DNA of 64,000 nucleotides, from positions 28,091,619 through 28,155,618 of the forward strand of contig OZ023275.1 of the NCBI GenBank assembly GCA_964007475.1. The letters are read 5' to 3'. This document shows, one piece after another, positions 21,901 to 32,460 of the stretch. Under the pieces are notes generated by a model. The model was not told the DNA's origin. It did not search any database and saw nothing but the letters and a program-made list of their open reading frames with translations. The DNA is from Hybos culiciformis (lineage: Eukaryota > Arthropoda > Insecta > Diptera > Hybotidae). Numbering within the stretch: the first letter of the stretch is position 1; every line of letters begins with the position of its first letter. The position numbers were made by a program, and so were the translations under genes.

Positions 21901-23519
21901 GATTGATTTTAATATTTTTGTTTTAATTCAATGTATTTATTAGTATAATTAACAAATTTAGCACTTCTTTTAAATAATGACTTTATTTTTAAATAGATAC
22001 GTATGTATTTCGATGTTATTTTCACTTTTTAAATAATTTTATCTGAAACATAATTATAATAGTCGTTTCCATTCAGTGGGTGGTACTGCGACATCTACAA
22101 TTTTTTCTTTTTATTGTTTTGTTTTTCTATTAAACTTGTTTTATTTTGGAAGCCTTTATTTTATAACATTGCATTGCTTGAGACATAAAATATTTTTTTT
22201 CGCTGTTATTAATTAATAATAGGTAGATACTTATTCTGGAAGATAATATATGTATAATAAGATATAATACATTTATTTTAACTTGAGATTTTTTTTAAAC
22301 GATTTAAACGAATTCTCAATGGAGGTAATCTTGAGCAAATTAATTTTTTTTATAATATTAATTTCCTTTTGTTTCTATATACATACATTACATATATGAT
22401 TATACTATCTATAAACTTAAATGAACAATGTACATAAATAAGTAGTTATACCTTCATAGACACAAGACATTTTTTTAAGCAATAAACGAAATCCATTCTC
22501 ATTTGGACACAAATAGACTTATTAAGCAATAAACGAAATCCATTCTCATTTGGACACAAATAGACTTATTTGGTGCGAAGTTCGAAAAATGTAAATGCGT
22601 TTTCTAGTTCATTTTATTATATACAATCATTCTCTTTTTAATTTCCTTTTTTTGAAGATAAATTTAAAAGAAGTCAACACACATTTTTTTTAATTTTAGA
22701 TGAACCTGAGCCAGGCCCCTCAGGTTTAAGAAAGTCTAACACAACATCAAGCTCTGATAGTGATGACGATATAAGTAACGAAAACGCGTCCTCTTTGAAA
22801 AAAGAACTTGAAAAAATTGAAATCGAAGCCAATGAAATAATTTACGATTATATGAAAATGAAATATAAAGGACATCGTAATTGTCGTACAATGATTAAAG
22901 AGGCAGTATTTTGGGGTAACGAATATGTTATGTCTGGCTCCGATTGTGGTTATGTTTTCATTTGGGAGCGTAAAACAGGAAAAATAGTAAAATTACTTCA
23001 AGCTGATCAACATGTAGTTAATTGTATACAACCTCATCCAAATTTACCAATTTTGGCTACATCTGGTATAGATTATAATATTAAAATTTGGTCTCCGATT
23101 CGAGATCAAGCTTGCTTTGATGAAAAAGAAGCCAACGATTTAATGGCTAGAAATGCTGTAATGCTTGAAGAAACAAAAGGTACTATTTTTTTTAACGTTA
23201 ATAATGAACGTTATAAGCGAACTTCTTGTTCTCAATGTTATTGTTTACATTATCATGAGCATACTGACATTATTTAATTTATAAAATGTATTATAGTTGT
23301 TTAAATTTTTATCCTTGTAATGGTGTAATCTTTAGTAGTTATCGCTATTTTATTTTGTTTATTTTAGATACTATTACTGTTCCCGCAGCATTTATGATTC
23401 GAATGTTGGCTTGTATTCATTCGTTAAGAAATCGAAATAGAGATTCAGTTAATGCAAGTGGAAGTAATTCAAACAATAATTCGGGTGGAAACAATGTTAA
23501 TGCACAAAAACGAACATAA
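18930..23519 (+). CDS. DCAF6: DDB1- and CUL4-associated factor 6 (WD40 protein), six exons, 607 residues
   Basis: Substrate-receptor WD40 protein of CUL4-DDB1 ubiquitin ligase (NRIP in vertebrates). Exons: 18930-19014, 19228-19307, 19383-19735, 21097-21770, 22700-23179, 23368-23519. Phases join throughout; intron 1 appears to use a GC donor (AAAG then GCAAGC). Residues 36-60 read [26 protein letters not shown] across a splice, matching the first WD repeats. HRANIFSARF, SCSGDGAVLYTN, FLSCGEDGTVRLFDLR and SDSLVRIYDRR are further blades. The family signature LRLRGDWSDTG lies in exon 4. After a short Ser/Asp-rich linker come YKGHRNCRTMIKEA, MSGSDCGYVFIWER and LATSGIDYNIKIWSP (late blades), then ITVPAAFMIRMLA near the end. 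The acidic, disordered insert of vertebrate homologues is much shorter here. Ends in an Asn/Ser-rich tail. Confidence 0.94.
19015..19227 (+). other. Probable GC-AG intron (DCAF6 intron 1)
   Basis: The exon 1 frame runs to AAAG at 19,014 and is followed by GCAAGC, which fits the strong consensus usual for GC donors; joining to the acceptor at 19,226-19,227 gives Asp29 and keeps frame. An alternative GT donor at 18,994-18,995 (AAAC then GTATTA) gives the same phase but is a weaker match and removes seven residues. Confidence 0.65.
20055..20137. repeat. Inverted repeat (hairpin) in DCAF6 intron 3
   Basis: CCAAAGAGTATGTATATTAT at 20,055 is matched by its reverse complement ending at 20,137, with further ATACATA/TATGTAT words between. 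The result is an 83 bp foldback without recognisable coding content; it could be a tiny MITE or a local duplication. Confidence 0.7.
20422..20651. mobile_element. 216 bp foldback MITE with 7 bp target duplication (TTTTAAC)
   Basis: Element 20,429-20,644 starts CATAGATTAAGAATACACCA and ends with the reverse complement. The inverted arms run about 60 bp (including CAAGATGGGAAGCTTCATAC and its imperfect partner). TTTTAAC stands directly outside both ends (20,422-20,428 and 20,645-20,651). It has no reading frame of note and is non-autonomous. It shares its tips with the palindrome at 17,105-17,143. A 7 bp duplication and CA...TG ends recall P-type elements, but that is inference. Confidence 0.87.
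21771..22699. other. DCAF6 intron 4
   Basis: A 0.93 kb AT-rich intron, donor GTAAGT at 21,771 and acceptor TTTTAG before 22,700. It includes a 47 bp tandem duplication at 22,475-22,568. No coding potential is seen. Confidence 0.7.
22475..22568. repeat. 47 bp perfect tandem duplication
   Basis: Two adjacent copies (22,475-22,521 and 22,522-22,568) of a 47 bp segment that begins TTAAGCAATAAACGAAATCC. The copies appear identical, which suggests a recent slippage or repair duplication within DCAF6 intron 4. Confidence 0.88.
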
Positions 23520-25156
23520 ACTAGAAGAGTTTGATACTCAAATATGCATATCTCATTTATTCTATCCTCGTATTAAGATTTTAGAGGTTTACCATGAATA
23601 AAAGAAAATTAAATTTGGTATTATTTTAATGATTCGATGCAGAAAACATTTAGGTTTCAAAGTAAAATATGCAGGAAAATGCGTCTAGAACAACAAAAAA
23701 TGTATATAGGAGGATACTATCATAAATAACATGTAATTGCTTTTATGCTTTCTTTATTCTTTCTCTTAAAATTTTTCTTTATGACTTTACTTTCATGAAG
23801 GCGATATGATGATCTTTAAAAAAGCAAATAAAAAGATTTTCAGAATCTAAACATATTTCGACCAATGTTTCTATTTAATCTTTAAAAAAATAACACTGCT
23901 TTTTGATATTTTTGTTAATTTGTAAGATTTCGCTTTGTTCGAAAAGTTGAATATAAAAATACATGTTAAAAGTATGCATTTGTTTTGGTAGATCTTGAAG
24001 GAAATCACAATAAATTCGACAAAGTGTCTAATTCGAAATTAATAACTTACCTTGTTTGTGCTACACAGAATTATAATTTATTTGTTCTTAGTAGTTCAAA
24101 ATTAATATTTTTCTACCAATTTAATAAAATATATTTTTAACTTAATGATAATCTGTTAAAATAAATATTTGGTTGTAAAATAGCAATGTATATTAAAACT
24201 ATATTCAGAATATTCATCATCACCTTCATCTCATAAAGCATTATATATTTAAAAGAAAGCTTATCTTAAAGCGATATATAATCTTACGTTTGAAAAAAAA
24301 CTAATTTTTTTCTCAATAGGAGAAAGAAGCTTATTTTAACAAAACACAGAAATAAATTTTTAAGAAAAAATAATGTAAAAAAATTGCCTTAACATTGTAC
24401 ATTCACTTAATTGCTATTATTTTGTTATTTAACAAAGGTTAACAATTTTTCCTTATATTTTTTGCAATCCTTGTCAAATAATAGAACAATAAAAATTAAG
24501 TGACATAAAATATATTACAATAAATAAAAGTTTAAACATAATTACTGTTTAATAAAAGTATTAAAATCTACATATTATAGCTTGTCCTATTAGATTAGTT
24601 ATTATTGCAAAGAATAAATTGATATTTTCTTCAAAACATATTAAAATGTTTTTTATTAACATCTCTTCACAGAACAGGTTTCGGATGTCACCTATTGAAA
24701 ATAACATTTTCAATACCACGGCGGATCGCCATGTAGTAAAGTTGAAGTTATTCTTTTAGCATTTAGGATAATATACAAAAAAATATATATTTTCGCTGTG
24801 ACAAAAAAAATAGTATGGATTCTACCAAGTTACCTCAAAATGAAATCAAAAATTTTATTTGTTATAAGGCTGTCACACTTCGGCTTTGAAGTGGCTTTGA
24901 AACAAAGTTCACCTCCATTGTGGCTGTTCTGTTCCTGACTTTTTCCATACAAAAAAAAGAAAAAAAAATTAGTGGATTTTCAAATAATAATGGTTCACGA
25001 GATTTTTGACTAAAGTAAATTTTTTCTTTGAATGGATTCCGGTTAAAACTTAACCTGAAGCCATAAAAATTTTTTGCAGTCCTGATGAAGAAGGCTTTTT
25101 AGAATTTTTTCAATGTTATTTAGTTTTTTTTTAAATCCATATATGTACCCTACCTG
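23520..25156. other. Spacer between DCAF6 and the histone array
   Basis: AT-rich single-copy DNA with the DCAF6 3' flank (AATAAA at about 23,599). A small palindrome ATTGAAAAT/ATTTTCAAT lies at about 24,690-24,710. Similarity to the histone spacer starts at about 25,157. I see no gene, tRNA or transposon here. Confidence 0.5.
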
Positions 25157-25265
25157 TTTTTAAAGCAATCAAAAATTTAAAATTGATTATTTTTTTCCTA
25201 ATATAATAATTTAAAATTAATTAATTTTTAAATAAAATTATTTTCTCTTTGTTTTAGTATTTTGT

Positions 25266-25281
25266 CGTCCTAAAAAGGACG
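25266..25281 (-). terminator. Histone 3' stem-loop of H2A, unit 1
   Basis: On the minus strand: stem CGTCCT, loop TTTT, stem AGGACG, 45 bases after the stop. This replication-dependent histone processing signal is bound by SLBP and processed with U7 snRNP. It differs from the other four gene types by a C-G first pair and a TTTT loop. Confidence 0.9.
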
Positions 25282-25325
25282 TTTTTTTTTTTTTCATTTT
25301 TCTAAAAATCGTTAAACATAAATAC

Positions 25326-25706
<381 letters not shown>

Positions 25707-25798
25707 TTATTTTTTTTTTTTTTCTAAGTTTCACTTCTCTAATAAAATGTTGTCACTGTTTGAAGAATACACTTCGATTAATATTTTTATACAAAAAA

Positions 25799-25812
25799 GG
25801 TACGTATTTATA
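25799..25812 (-). promoter_or_regulatory. H2A TATA element, unit 1
   Basis: TATAAATACGTACC on the minus strand, about 103 bp before the H2A ATG. The same 14 bases occur in the H3 promoter at 30,307-30,320, and TATAAATAC in the H4 promoter. Confidence 0.75.
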
Positions 25813-25871
25813 ATATTTTTACACAAACACATATTGTAAAAAATAAAATAAGAGGGGATATAAAAAAAATC

Positions 25872-25879
25872 TATATAAA
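25872..25879 (+). promoter_or_regulatory. H2B TATA box, unit 1
   Basis: TATATAAA about 107 bp before the H2B ATG, in the shared H2A/H2B divergent promoter. Its spacing to the start codon matches that of the other histone genes in the unit. Confidence 0.7.
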
Positions 25880-25978
25880 CAACACATTTTTATTAACACT
25901 TAAATAGTCTTTGACTAAACCTCAAAATAAGAAGTTATATTGAAGTGAAGTAAAAAAAATAAAATTAAATAGTGAACA

Positions 25979-26350
25979 ATGCCTCCAAAAACAAGTGGAA
26001 AAGCAGCTAAGAAGGCTGGTAAAGCTCAAAAAAATATTTCTAAAGGTGACAAGAAGAGAAAACGCAGAAGGAAGGAAAGTTATGCAATCTACATTTACAA
26101 AGTTTTAAAACAAGTACATCCAGATACCGGAATATCATCAAAAGCTATGAGCATAATGAACAGCTTTGTAAATGACATCTTTGAGCGTATCGCTGCTGAA
26201 GCTTCACGTTTGGCTCATTACAATAAGCGGTCAACAATAACAAGTCGAGAAATCCAGACTGCTGTAAGATTGTTGTTGCCTGGTGAGCTCGCAAAACATG
26301 CTGTTAGTGAAGGAACCAAAGCTGTCACAAAATATACAAGCTCAAAATAA
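25979..26350 (+). CDS. H2B: Histone H2B (unit 1)
   Basis: Core histone H2B, 123 residues, intronless. The N-tail [20 protein letters not shown] is followed by a basic stretch [11 protein letters not shown]. The fold contains [20 protein letters not shown] and [20 protein letters not shown]. The C-terminal helix carries the conserved Lys of the ubiquitination motif AVTKYTSSK. The sequence is very close to insect H2B. ATG context is AGTGAACAATG. The gene shares a divergent promoter with H2A; its stem-loop lies at 26,393-26,408, 42 bases after the stop. Confidence 0.99.
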   Translation: MPPKTSGKAAKKAGKAQKNISKGDKKRKRRRKESYAIYIYKVLKQVHPDTGISSKAMSIMNSFVNDIFERIAAEASRLAHYNKRSTITSREIQTAVRLLLPGELAKHAVSEGTKAVTKYTSSK

Positions 26351-26392
26351 ATTCTCCATTATTTGATTACGATTCTAAATTTTTATACCAAT

Positions 26393-26408
26393 GGCCCTTT
26401 TCAGGGCC
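26393..26408 (+). terminator. Histone 3' stem-loop of H2B, unit 1
   Basis: GGCCCT stem, TTTC loop, AGGGCC stem: a perfect match to the metazoan consensus. Confidence 0.95.
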
Positions 26409-28405
26409 GCAAAATATTTTAACAATGAGTCTAATATATTTTATTTTTCAAATAATAAATATCCTATAAATTACAAAATAAACAATATATAAGTAATATG
26501 GTACCTACCCTATAAATAAAATTTATTTTTCTGTTGATTTTCTTTGAAAACAAAAATCAGTATTTTATTATTTACATCGAGATAAACATTTTTTTTAAAT
26601 TTATCCACAACCACAGAAATGTATGTTACGTAGTTCCGAGATAGACAGTCTTTCTGGGTACTATTTGGCTATTTTTTTGAGCTGAGGGAATAACTATCGT
26701 GGATAACTGCATATCCCTCATTTTTTGATATTATCCAGATATTAGAATTTTTTTAAAATCAATTACAAAATTATTTAAATGTTTTTATCCCGACAGAAAT
26801 ATTTTCTACATGTAAATAAACAAATAAAATATCAACTAAAAATGTATTAAATTTTACAAATAGCTTAGTTAGTAGACAAAATTTTGCTGTAAAAAAAAGT
26901 TAAAATTATTATTTCATTAGAAAAACATATAAAAAATTCTTTAATGTCATCAAAAGATAATGCAATGGCTCAAAAAGTTAATTAAAAAAAAATATATAAT
27001 TAAAATTTATTATTTTTTTCATGTGAATTTTATCAGATTTAAACAGAATTTTAAGTTCGCAGGTAGAAAATATGCTTTTTAGAATTTTTTTCGTTTAGAA
27101 ATCTATATATTTTTATTACATCATTAACAAAATGTTCCTTTTTCTTTCTGTATCACCCTATTTTATTTTAAATTTTTGGAATCAATTTTTTCGATGTTTT
27201 TTTTTAATTAATAAAATATTATTATAATTAATATAATAAAATATATAAATAAAACATAAAATTTTTATGCATTTATATAAGTATGTAGTTTCTATTATGA
27301 AAATTAATCAAAAATTATTAATAATATATTGCTTTGCTTTAGAATTAAATAAGCATTTCAAATGCGAAAGCATATTATAAATTTTATAACAAGATACCAA
27401 AAAAGAAATAATATTTGAAATCTTTTTTAATTAAATACATGAAATGGTATCTTTCTAAATATGTATTAAAAAAAAATCTTAAGAATAAAAAATAATTAAA
27501 CCTACTGTGTTATCTAGGTAAAGTTAAATTTTTTCTTATGTTTTTAGAGAAAAAAAAGAATTAATATAAGAAACAAGGATATATATCTATATCTAATTTC
27601 TAAATAAACAAAAATACAAATTATTTCATGTATTATGATGCTATTATTGTAGATTGTAAGATCCCTTCGATTTTTAGCAAGATAGTTTAATTCTATTTTT
27701 AATTCCAAAAAAAAAAAAAAATATTACAATTATTATGTGAATTTTATTGCAATATTTCCAATTTCTAAATAATTGCAGGAAGAAAGTTATTCTATATATA
27801 ATATTTATATATTATTTTTTTAAATATCTAAATTACACAAAAATTTCACAATTAATATTTAAAAAACATATATTTATGGAGTAACTTTTGAAAATTGTCA
27901 AATTATTAAATTTGAACCTTATGCCACTAGCTATCGGGAAAATATAACATATTTTGTTCTAAGGAGAATTTCCATTTTTTATCTTGAATATAAATTGGCT
28001 TTATTTGACCGAAAATAAAAAAAATTATGAGATTTATTTTTTTTTATTAAAATTAAGGATGACAAAGATTATATTAACCATTTATTATTTTAATTTTAAT
28101 CTATAATTAAATTTTAATTGGAGTTTTTATTAAAAAATTTAGGAATTTTTCATTAATTTTTCCGACAAAAATGATAAAAACTCACGTTATACTTAAGAAT
28201 GATAAATTTTAAAAACTCCAAAAGATAGATATTTTACGTCTACACAATATTCTATGGTTAAAATATTAAAAATGTATATTTATTATTTTAAAAAAATTAA
28301 AAAAAGGAAAAAATTTTCATAAAAATTACATGAAATGTACTATGAAAAATAAAAAAAAAATTGAGAACGTGGTTCAATTCGATTCTCATACTATAGAGAT
28401 AGCTG
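26409..28405. other. 2 kb AT-rich spacer between H2B and H1 (repeated in every unit)
   Basis: Nearly pure A/T with poly-A/T runs (for example the A-run at 27,707-27,721). It holds no open frame of interest, no tRNA or 5S rRNA gene, and no transposon that I recognise. It makes up a third of each unit and is kept almost unchanged in all six copies. Possible roles (matrix attachment, replication origin, nucleosome-poor DNA) cannot be told from sequence. Confidence 0.6.
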
Positions 28406-28412
28406 TATAAAA
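28406..28412 (+). promoter_or_regulatory. Possible H1 TATA box, unit 1
   Basis: TATAAAA about 125 bp before the H1 ATG. It resembles a TATA box in position. Drosophila H1 is known to be TATA-less and TRF2-driven, so a working TATA here would differ; in such AT-rich DNA the match may be chance. Confidence 0.45.
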
Positions 28413-28530
28413 TTTGTATTTTCACAATTTATTTTTATTTGAAAAATATAATACAAAGTGATAAAGTTAAAGTGGTAAAATAAAATTTTAATTATCTTAA
28501 ATTGAAAAATATAACTATAACAATTTTAAA

Positions 28531-29184
28531 ATGGTGGAAAATACTGAAATAGCTGCTTCTGCAACTGCTCCAGCTGAAGCAAAAAAAGCAAAGAAAACAA
28601 GTGTAGTTAAAAAACCAAAAACTACTCCAGTTCATCCACCAACATCACAAATGGTAGATGCCGCTATTAAAGATTTAAAAGAACGTTCTGGATCATCTCT
28701 ACAAGCAATTAAAAAATATTTGGCAGCAAATTATAAAGTTGATGCCGATAAATTGGCACCATTTATAAGAAAATATTTGAAAGCATCAGTTGCTAGTGGA
28801 AAATTGGTTCAAACAAAAGGAAAGGGAGCTTCTGGTTCGTTCAAATTGTCAGCAAATGCATCAAAACCTAAAAAGGAAGGTGCTGAAAAAAAATCTAAAG
28901 CTGTCAAGAAATCTTCTGTAGACAAGAAACTAAAAAAATCTGGTATAAAGAAAGCTGCAAAGAAGAAAGAAGTTGCACCAGCAAAAAAGGCCAGCCCTGA
29001 AAAAAAGAAGGTAGCCAAAGCTACAGCTAAAGTGGCAAAAAAGACTGGCGTTGTAAAATCTGGATCAAAGCAAAAATCAACCAAACCATCCAAAATTGAT
29101 GCTAAGAAACCTAAAACACCAAAACCGAAAAAAACATCTCCCCAAAAGAAAGCAGCACCAGCAAAGAAAGCAGTAAAGAAGTAA
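28531..29184 (+). CDS. H1: Linker histone H1 (unit 1)
   Basis: Linker histone binding DNA at the nucleosome entry/exit site; 217 residues, intronless. Residues 1-35 form an Ala/Lys-rich N-tail. The winged-helix globular domain covers about 36-110 ([58 protein letters not shown]). The C-tail is Lys/Ala/Pro-rich with SPEK, SPQK and TPKP motifs, likely CDK phosphorylation sites. It has its own promoter, with no divergent partner; stem-loop at 29,216-29,231. A 94-codon open frame on the opposite strand is a by-product of the Lys-rich sequence. Confidence 0.98.
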   Translation: MVENTEIAASATAPAEAKKAKKTSVVKKPKTTPVHPPTSQMVDAAIKDLKERSGSSLQAIKKYLAANYKVDADKLAPFIRKYLKASVASGKLVQTKGKGASGSFKLSANASKPKKEGAEKKSKAVKKSSVDKKLKKSGIKKAAKKKEVAPAKKASPEKKKVAKATAKVAKKTGVVKSGSKQKSTKPSKIDAKKPKTPKPKKTSPQKKAAPAKKAVKK

Positions 29185-29215
29185 ATTCTTTTTTATTTAA
29201 CGTATAAAAAAAAAA

Positions 29216-29231
29216 AGTCCTTTTCAGGACT
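29216..29231 (+). terminator. Histone 3' stem-loop of H1, unit 1
   Basis: AGTCCT stem, TTTC loop, AGGACT stem, 31 bases after the stop. The first pair is A-U rather than G-C, but the shape and loop fit the family. Confidence 0.92.
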
Positions 29232-29395
29232 ACAAATTCAATAATCTTAGAGAAGAATAATTTTTAAAAATTAAAACACCAAAATTTATTAAAATTAAAA
29301 TATTTTTATTTAATAATAGATATAATTAATATTTTCTACAAAATTGGAAATTTAATTTGTTTTGCTACACACAATCTTAAAATAACTACCTAATT

Positions 29396-29633
29396 AAATA
29401 ATAGATTGATGTGTGCTGGTGTGCGTAAGTTTTAAATTTTTCAAAATTTAGATACTTTTTGCTGAACGATTTTTTTTTTCTTTGACGAATGAAACTACAT
29501 TAATAAAATAATAGATATCTCTCTACATTGATGTGTGCTGGTGTGTGTACGTTTTAAATTTTTCAATATTTTAGATACTTTACTGAATGACCTTTTTATT
29601 TTTTTGACGAATGGAACTGGAATAAAATAATTC
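29396..29633. repeat. Imperfect 122 bp direct duplication in the H1-H4 spacer
   Basis: TTGATGTGTGCTGGTGTG occurs at 29,406 and 29,528, each followed by GTTTTAAATTTTTCAA, TTTAGATACTTT, CTGAA, a T-rich run and TTTGACGAATG. The two copies differ by several substitutions and small indels. The duplication is present in all units, so it predates their last homogenisation. Confidence 0.85.
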
Positions 29634-29712
29634 TTTTTACGCTTAAAGAAATATAATATAATATAATTTTTTTAATTTAAAATATTTGTACTCTTTTTTT
29701 ATTTAAATTTGT

Positions 29713-29728
29713 GGTCCTGAAAAGGACC
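29713..29728 (-). terminator. Histone 3' stem-loop of H4, unit 1
   Basis: On the minus strand GGTCCT, loop TTTC, AGGACC; 48 bases after the H4 stop. Confidence 0.95.
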
Positions 29729-29776
29729 GATTTGTTTTTTTTTTTAATAAAAAAAAACTACATAATATCAATACAT

Positions 29777-30091
<315 letters not shown>

Positions 30092-30187
30092 TCAATTTTT
30101 TATTTTATTATATTAAACACTTTTAATTTTTATATATTCACTGCACAAAGGCAAATTCACAACTAAAATTATACTCTAAATCATCAT

Positions 30188-30196
30188 GTATTTATA
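30188..30196 (-). promoter_or_regulatory. H4 TATA element, unit 1
   Basis: TATAAATAC on the minus strand, 100 bp before the H4 ATG. It shares its nine bases with the H2A and H3 elements. Confidence 0.72.
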
Positions 30197-30228
30197 CTAT
30201 AGGTAAACCTAAAAAAATCAATTTAATT

Positions 30229-30259
30229 GTGTGAGTGTGAGTTTAGCGTCGCATCACAC
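30229..30259. promoter_or_regulatory. GTGTGA ... TCACAC motif in the H4/H3 bidirectional promoter
   Basis: The most GC-rich stretch of the divergent H4-H3 promoter, between the two TATA boxes: GTGTGAGTGTGAG at 30,229-30,241, GCGTCGC at 30,246-30,252 and an inverted TCACAC at 30,254-30,259. The position recalls the GA-repeat CLAMP sites in the Drosophila H3-H4 promoter, but that comparison is inference. Confidence 0.4.
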
Positions 30260-30306
30260 ATTCATGTTTTTTTTCATTTTTTTTCCTCAACTATAATATT
30301 TTTTTC

Positions 30307-30320
30307 TATAAATACGTACC
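30307..30320 (+). promoter_or_regulatory. H3 TATA element, unit 1
   Basis: TATAAATACGTACC, 109 bp before the H3 ATG; identical to the H2A element on the other strand at 25,799-25,812. Confidence 0.75.
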
Positions 30321-30406
30321 ACTTTAGATATTTTTTTCATTAAAGAAAAAGTGTTCAGTGAATTTTGTTCTCTTGTGTTCTTAAAGTGAAATTACCTATA
30401 AAATAA

Positions 30407-30826
<420 letters not shown>

Positions 30827-30864
30827 ATGAATTAATTTCGTAAAAAAAATATAAAAAAACAATC

Positions 30865-30880
30865 GGTCCTTTTCAGGACC
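30865..30880 (+). terminator. Histone 3' stem-loop of H3, unit 1
   Basis: GGTCCT stem, TTTC loop, AGGACC stem, identical to that of H4. Confidence 0.95.
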
Positions 30881-31317
30881 ACAAAATGTTCTTTTAAAAG
30901 AGTAAAATAATATAAATAATATAGGGTCTAACTTAATCTTAAGTAAAATAATGGAGAAAAAAATTATTTTTATTTTTTATTCAAGATTAGGTAATTTAAT
31001 TAAAAAATTCCATTCCAAAGAAACGGTTCATCATCATACTTCTAGATTAGGACAAAAAAAAGGAAAAATTCTGTAGCGAAGAATAAAATATGGCATTGGA
31101 GGTTTTTTAAATTACATATATTTTTATTTATTTTTTTCACATTCACATAAATATGCTATATTTATTTTAGAGCAGGTATTAGAAGTTTCTTTTTTAATAT
31201 ATACATATTTTTAAAGCAATCAAAAATTTAAAATTGATTATTTTTTTTCCTAATATAATAATTTAAAATTAATTAATTTTTAAATAAAATTATTTTCTCT
31301 TTGTTTTAGTATTTTGT
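30881..31317. other. H3-H2A spacer, unit 1/2 junction
   Basis: AT-rich spacer between the convergent 3' ends of H3 and the next H2A. Similarity to the array's left edge begins at 31,208. A single-base difference (AAAGAAACGG here against AAAGTAACGG in units 2, 3 and 5) marks this copy. No gene is seen. Confidence 0.6.
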
Positions 31318-31333
31318 CGTCCTAAAAAGGACG
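31318..31333 (-). terminator. Histone 3' stem-loop of H2A, unit 2
   Basis: Same variant hairpin as unit 1 (CGTCCT, TTTT, AGGACG). Confidence 0.9.
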
Positions 31334-31377
31334 TTTTTTTTTTTTTCATTTTTCTAAAAATCGTTAAACATAAATAC

Positions 31378-31758
<381 letters not shown>

Positions 31759-32030
31759 TTATTTATTTTTTTTTTCTAAGTTTCACTTCTCTAATAAAAT
31801 GTTGTCACTGTTTGAAGAATACACTTCGATTAATATTTTTATACAAAAAAGGTACGTATTTATAATATTTTTACACAAACACATATTGTAAAAAATAAAA
31901 TAAGAGGGGATATAAAAAAAATCTATATAAACAACACATTTTTATTAACACTTAAATAGTCTTTGACTAAACCTCAAAATAAGAAGTTATATTGAAGTGA
32001 AGTAAAAAAAATAAAATTAAATAGTGAACA

Positions 32031-32402
32031 ATGCCTCCAAAAACAAGTGGAAAAGCAGCTAAGAAGGCTGGTAAAGCTCAAAAAAATATTTCTAAAGGTG
32101 ACAAGAAGAGAAAACGCAGAAGGAAGGAAAGTTATGCAATCTACATTTACAAAGTTTTAAAACAAGTACATCCAGATACCGGAATATCATCAAAAGCTAT
32201 GAGCATAATGAACAGCTTTGTAAATGACATCTTTGAGCGTATCGCTGCTGAAGCTTCACGTTTGGCTCATTACAATAAGCGGTCAACAATAACAAGTCGA
32301 GAAATCCAGACTGCTGTAAGATTGTTGTTGCCTGGTGAGCTCGCAAAACATGCTGTTAGTGAAGGAACCAAAGCTGTCACAAAATATACAAGCTCAAAAT
32401 AA
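32031..32402 (+). CDS. H2B: Histone H2B (unit 2)
   Basis: Protein identical to the unit 1 copy; TATATAAA at 31,924-31,931, stem-loop at 32,445-32,460. No difference from unit 1 noticed. Confidence 0.99.
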   Translation: MPPKTSGKAAKKAGKAQKNISKGDKKRKRRRKESYAIYIYKVLKQVHPDTGISSKAMSIMNSFVNDIFERIAAEASRLAHYNKRSTITSREIQTAVRLLLPGELAKHAVSEGTKAVTKYTSSK

Positions 32403-32444
32403 ATTCTCCATTATTTGATTACGATTCTAAATTTTTATACCAAT

Positions 32445-32460
32445 GGCCCTTTTCAGGGCC
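32445..32460 (+). terminator. Histone 3' stem-loop of H2B, unit 2
   Basis: GGCCCT, TTTC, AGGGCC. Confidence 0.95.

Noticed and set aside
1..25156. tRNA or rRNA genes in the single-copy half
   Set aside because: No A-box/B-box pair with a cloverleaf and no rRNA segment was found by eye; a phrase like GCGGGTTCAAAACAT at about 4035 belongs to the LINE relic.
28809..29093. 94-codon minus-strand frame opposite H1, repeated in each unit (also 34,861, 40,913, 52,551, 58,603)
   Set aside because: Phe/Ala-rich complement of the Lys/Ala-rich H1 tail; its repetition merely follows the gene copies.
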